Assembly (NCBI RefSeq): GCF_000420745.1
Contig: NZ_ATVN01000005.1
Span: forward strand, 124,001-188,000
From: Pseudorhodobacter ferrugineus DSM 5888
GTDB taxonomy: Bacteria > Pseudomonadota > Alphaproteobacteria > Rhodobacterales > Rhodobacteraceae
Length of the DNA stretch: 64,000 nt
Direction of reading: 5' to 3'
Made by a program: the position numbers and the translations under genes. The notes under the pieces are model-generated. The model was not told the DNA's origin. It saw only the letters and a program-made list of their open reading frames with translations, and made no database searches. Shown here in pieces: positions 62,275 to 64,000 of this stretch. Every line of letters begins with the position of its first letter. Position 1 is the first letter of the stretch.

Positions 62275-62577
62275 ATGAACCTGACCCCGCGTGAGCGCGA
62301 GAAACTTTTGGTGAGTCTTGCTGCGATGGTGGCCCGCAGTCGGTTGGAGCGAGGGGTAAAACTGAACCACCCCGAAGCCATAGCCTTGATTTCCGACTTT
62401 GTCGTGGAGGGCGCGCGCGATGGTCGCAGCGTTGCCGATCTGATGCAAGCGGGGGCGCATGTCATTACCGCCGAGCAGTGCATGGAGGGAATTCCCGCGA
62501 TGATCCACTCTGTCCAGATTGAAGCAACCTTTCCCGACGGCACCAAACTTGTCACCGTCCATCATCCCATTAGGTAG
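62275..62577 (+). CDS. ureA: Urease subunit gamma
   Basis: A 100-residue urease gamma subunit: [20 protein letters not shown], then [20 protein letters not shown] and [21 protein letters not shown]. It packs with the beta and alpha subunits in the (abg)3 enzyme. The start at 62275 follows the ureD stop (TAA) by one base, with GCAAGGAG as the ribosome site. A 62-residue membrane gene lies between this and ureB, which is not the usual order. Confidence 0.96.
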   Translation: MNLTPREREKLLVSLAAMVARSRLERGVKLNHPEAIALISDFVVEGARDGRSVADLMQAGAHVITAEQCMEGIPAMIHSVQIEATFPDGTKLVTVHHPIR

Positions 62578-62586
62578 GAGCGCGCC

Positions 62587-62775
62587 ATGCGGTTTTCCCC
62601 CGTTGTTTTCACACTGATCCCCGTGCCTGCTTTGGCGCATAGCGGCAATCATACGCCGAACACAGTGATACAAAATCTGTATCATTTGGTGACAGCGCCC
62701 GACCATCTGATATTGGCGGCGGGGGCCGTGGCCTTGGTCGTCGCCTTGATATATTTGCGCAAAAGGCGGGCATGA
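62587..62775 (+). CDS. Small membrane protein between ureA and ureB (62 aa)
   Basis: A 62-residue protein starting [20 protein letters not shown], with a signal-peptide-like N-terminus (likely cut after ALA), a His-containing segment ([17 protein letters not shown]) and one transmembrane helix (about 42-58) with a basic tail, RKRRA. TAGGAGCGCGCC precedes the ATG, and its stop overlaps ureB (ATGA). The His-rich part resembles the HxxTGxDHLL pattern of HupE/UreJ nickel permeases, so a nickel-related role is conceivable but not shown. Confidence 0.75.
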   Translation: MRFSPVVFTLIPVPALAHSGNHTPNTVIQNLYHLVTAPDHLILAAGAVALVVALIYLRKRRA

Positions 62776-63080
62776 TGAAGCCGGGCGAAGTATACCCCGC
62801 AGCGGGTGACATTACGCTGAATGCGGGCCAAACCGGCATTACGGTGATGGTCGCCAATACCGGCGACAGGCCAATTCAGGTGGGCAGCCATTACCATTTT
62901 GCCGAAACGAATGCGGGCCTTTCGTTTGATCGTATCGCCGCGCGGGGGATGCGCCTGAACATCGCCGCAGGCACAGCGATCCGGTTTGAACCGGGTCAAA
63001 GCCGCGACGTAAGCCTTGTGCCTTATGGTGGATTGCGGCGCGTGTTTGGCTTTAATGGCGCCATAATGGGGGATCTGTAA
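62772..63080 (+). CDS. ureB: Urease subunit beta
   Basis: A 102-residue urease beta subunit. [19 protein letters not shown], then [39 protein letters not shown] and a [10 protein letters not shown] end are diagnostic. The start overlaps the stop of the small membrane gene by four bases; either of two adjacent ATG codons could be used. ureC starts directly after its stop. Confidence 0.96.
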   Translation: MMKPGEVYPAAGDITLNAGQTGITVMVANTGDRPIQVGSHYHFAETNAGLSFDRIAARGMRLNIAAGTAIRFEPGQSRDVSLVPYGGLRRVFGFNGAIMGDL

Positions 63081-64000
63081 ATGTCCACACGCATTGCGCG
63101 GGCCGATTATGCAGCGATGTACGGCCCCACGACGGGGGACCGTGTGCGCCTTGGCGATACCGATTTGGTGATCGAGGTCGAGCGCGATTTAACCACCTAC
63201 GGCGAGGAAGTGAAATTTGGCGGCGGCAAGGTGATCCGGGACGGGATGGGCCAAAGCCAGATCAGCCGTGCAGGCGGCGCGGTCGATACCGTGATCACCA
63301 ACGCCCTGATTTTGGATCATTCCGGCATCTATAAGGCTGATATCGGCCTGCGCGACGGTCTGATCCACAAGATCGGCAAAGCGGGCAACCCCGACACCCA
63401 AAACGGCGTCGATATCATCATTGGGCCGGGAACCGAGGTGATCGCGGGCGAAGGCCGGATTGTGACGGCGGGCGGTTTTGATGCGCATATTCATTTCATC
63501 TGCCCGCAACAAATAGAGGATGCGCTGCATTCGGGTATCACCACCATGCTGGGGGGCGGCACGGGCCCGGCGCATGGAACGCTCGCCACCACATGCACGC
63601 CGGGGCCATGGCATATCGGGCGGATGTTGCAGGCGTTTGACAGCCTGCCGGTGAACCTTGGCCTATCGGGCAAGGGCAATGCTTCGCGCCCCGAGGCCTT
63701 GGTAGAAATGGTGCGGGCCGGGGCATGTGCGCTCAAATTGCACGAAGATTGGGGCACGACCCCCGCCGCGATTGATTGCTGCCTGACCGTGGCGGATCAG
63801 ATGGATGTGCAGGTGATGATCCACACCGATACGCTGAACGAATCCGGTTTTGTGGAAAACACCCTGGCCGCTATAAAAGGGCGCACCATCCACGCCTTTC
63901 ACACTGAGGGCGCAGGCGGTGGCCATGCGCCCGATATCATCCGCGTCGTGGGCAGCAAGAACGTCATACCGTCATCAACCAACCCGACGCGGCCCTATAC
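63081..64000 (+). CDS. ureC: Urease subunit alpha (partial, 3' end outside the window)
   Basis: The first 306 residues of the catalytic urease subunit (about 570 in total). It starts [20 protein letters not shown] immediately after ure[14 protein letters not shown] supplies two nickel-binding His, and [17 protein letters not shown] carries the Lys that is carbamylated to bridge both nickel ions. [12 protein letters not shown] and [17 protein letters not shown] give further His ligands and the flap region. The gene is intact as far as it can be seen and runs off the window end. Confidence 0.97.
   Translation, partial: MSTRIARADYAAMYGPTTGDRVRLGDTDLVIEVERDLTTYGEEVKFGGGKVIRDGMGQSQISRAGGAVDTVITNALILDHSGIYKADIGLRDGLIHKIGKAGNPDTQNGVDIIIGPGTEVIAGEGRIVTAGGFDAHIHFICPQQIEDALHSGITTMLGGGTGPAHGTLATTCTPGPWHIGRMLQAFDSLPVNLGLSGKGNASRPEALVEMVRAGACALKLHEDWGTTPAAIDCCLTVADQMDVQVMIHTDTLNESGFVENTLAAIKGRTIHAFHTEGAGGGHAPDIIRVVGSKNVIPSSTNPTRPY

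Overview
The window is a chromosomal segment of an alphaproteobacterium, almost certainly a member of the Rhodobacteraceae (Roseobacter/Rhodobacter group). The evidence is gene order typical of that family (rpmF-plsX-fabH-ihfA-merR; grxD-bolA-purL; argS-SPOR-nagZ-scpA-scpB), the long alphaproteobacterial dCTP deaminase, a fused indolepyruvate oxidoreductase, a gene-transfer-agent lysis pair, and moderately high GC with codon use that is uniform apart from one AT-richer gene. These calls rest on reading the sequence; no database was searched.

Layout. 1-1621: the end of uvrA, a DUF4105 membrane protein and a YgaP-like membrane protein. 1700-6389 (minus): a valine-degradation operon (mmsB, 3-hydroxyisobutyryl-CoA hydrolase, acyl-CoA dehydrogenase, mmsA) with a divergent LysR gene. 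7446-9409: a CBS protein, coaD, a very short DUF1127-like gene and a MarC protein. 9561-11837: two gap paralogues separated by a 47-aa membrane peptide. 12040-14316: a DUF808 protein and an unrecognised secreted protein. 14540-21564: rpiB, tkt, a coiled-coil protein plus zapA, and grxD-bolA-purL. 21889-26351: LysR and indolepyruvate oxidoreductase. 26449-34530: murI, ccmE, the GTA endolysin/holin pair, then argS-SPOR-nagZ-scpA-scpB. 34534-40406: dcd, tRNA-Pro, merR, ihfA, fabH, plsX, rpmF and DUF177. 40589-43191: bamE, olsB, TfoX-C, a 42-aa peptide and an Rrf2 regulator. 43465-54646: a complete glycogen operon, glgP-glgB-glgC-glgA-glgX-pgm. 54756-56283: a trimethylamine-methyltransferase-family gene broken by three single-base shifts. 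56387-60654: a form II CO-dehydrogenase-type operon (coxG, S, L, M). 61437-64000: the start of a urease operon (ureD, ureA, a small membrane protein, ureB, partial ureC).

Central carbon metabolism links much of the window: two GAPDHs, transketolase, ribose-5-P isomerase B, and glycogen synthesis and breakdown. LacI-type palindromes close to TGTTAGCGCTAACA lie upstream of both gap genes and of glgP, with a weaker copy upstream of the DUF1127-like gene, so one regulator (CceR in related bacteria, by inference) may couple glycolysis/gluconeogenesis and glycogen turnover. The two GAPDHs differ at the cofactor-selecting residue (Asp36 versus Ala36), suggesting opposite flux directions.

Other signals are a three-copy intergenic repeat, a strong terminator with an anti-Shine-Dalgarno stretch upstream of purL (small RNA or attenuator), and a CtrA-like motif before the GTA lysis genes. 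I found no CRISPR array, prophage or intact insertion sequence. No wholly new multi-gene system is evident; the most promising unexplained items are the purL leader RNA, the repeat family, the orphan secreted protein and the extra membrane peptide inside the urease operon.
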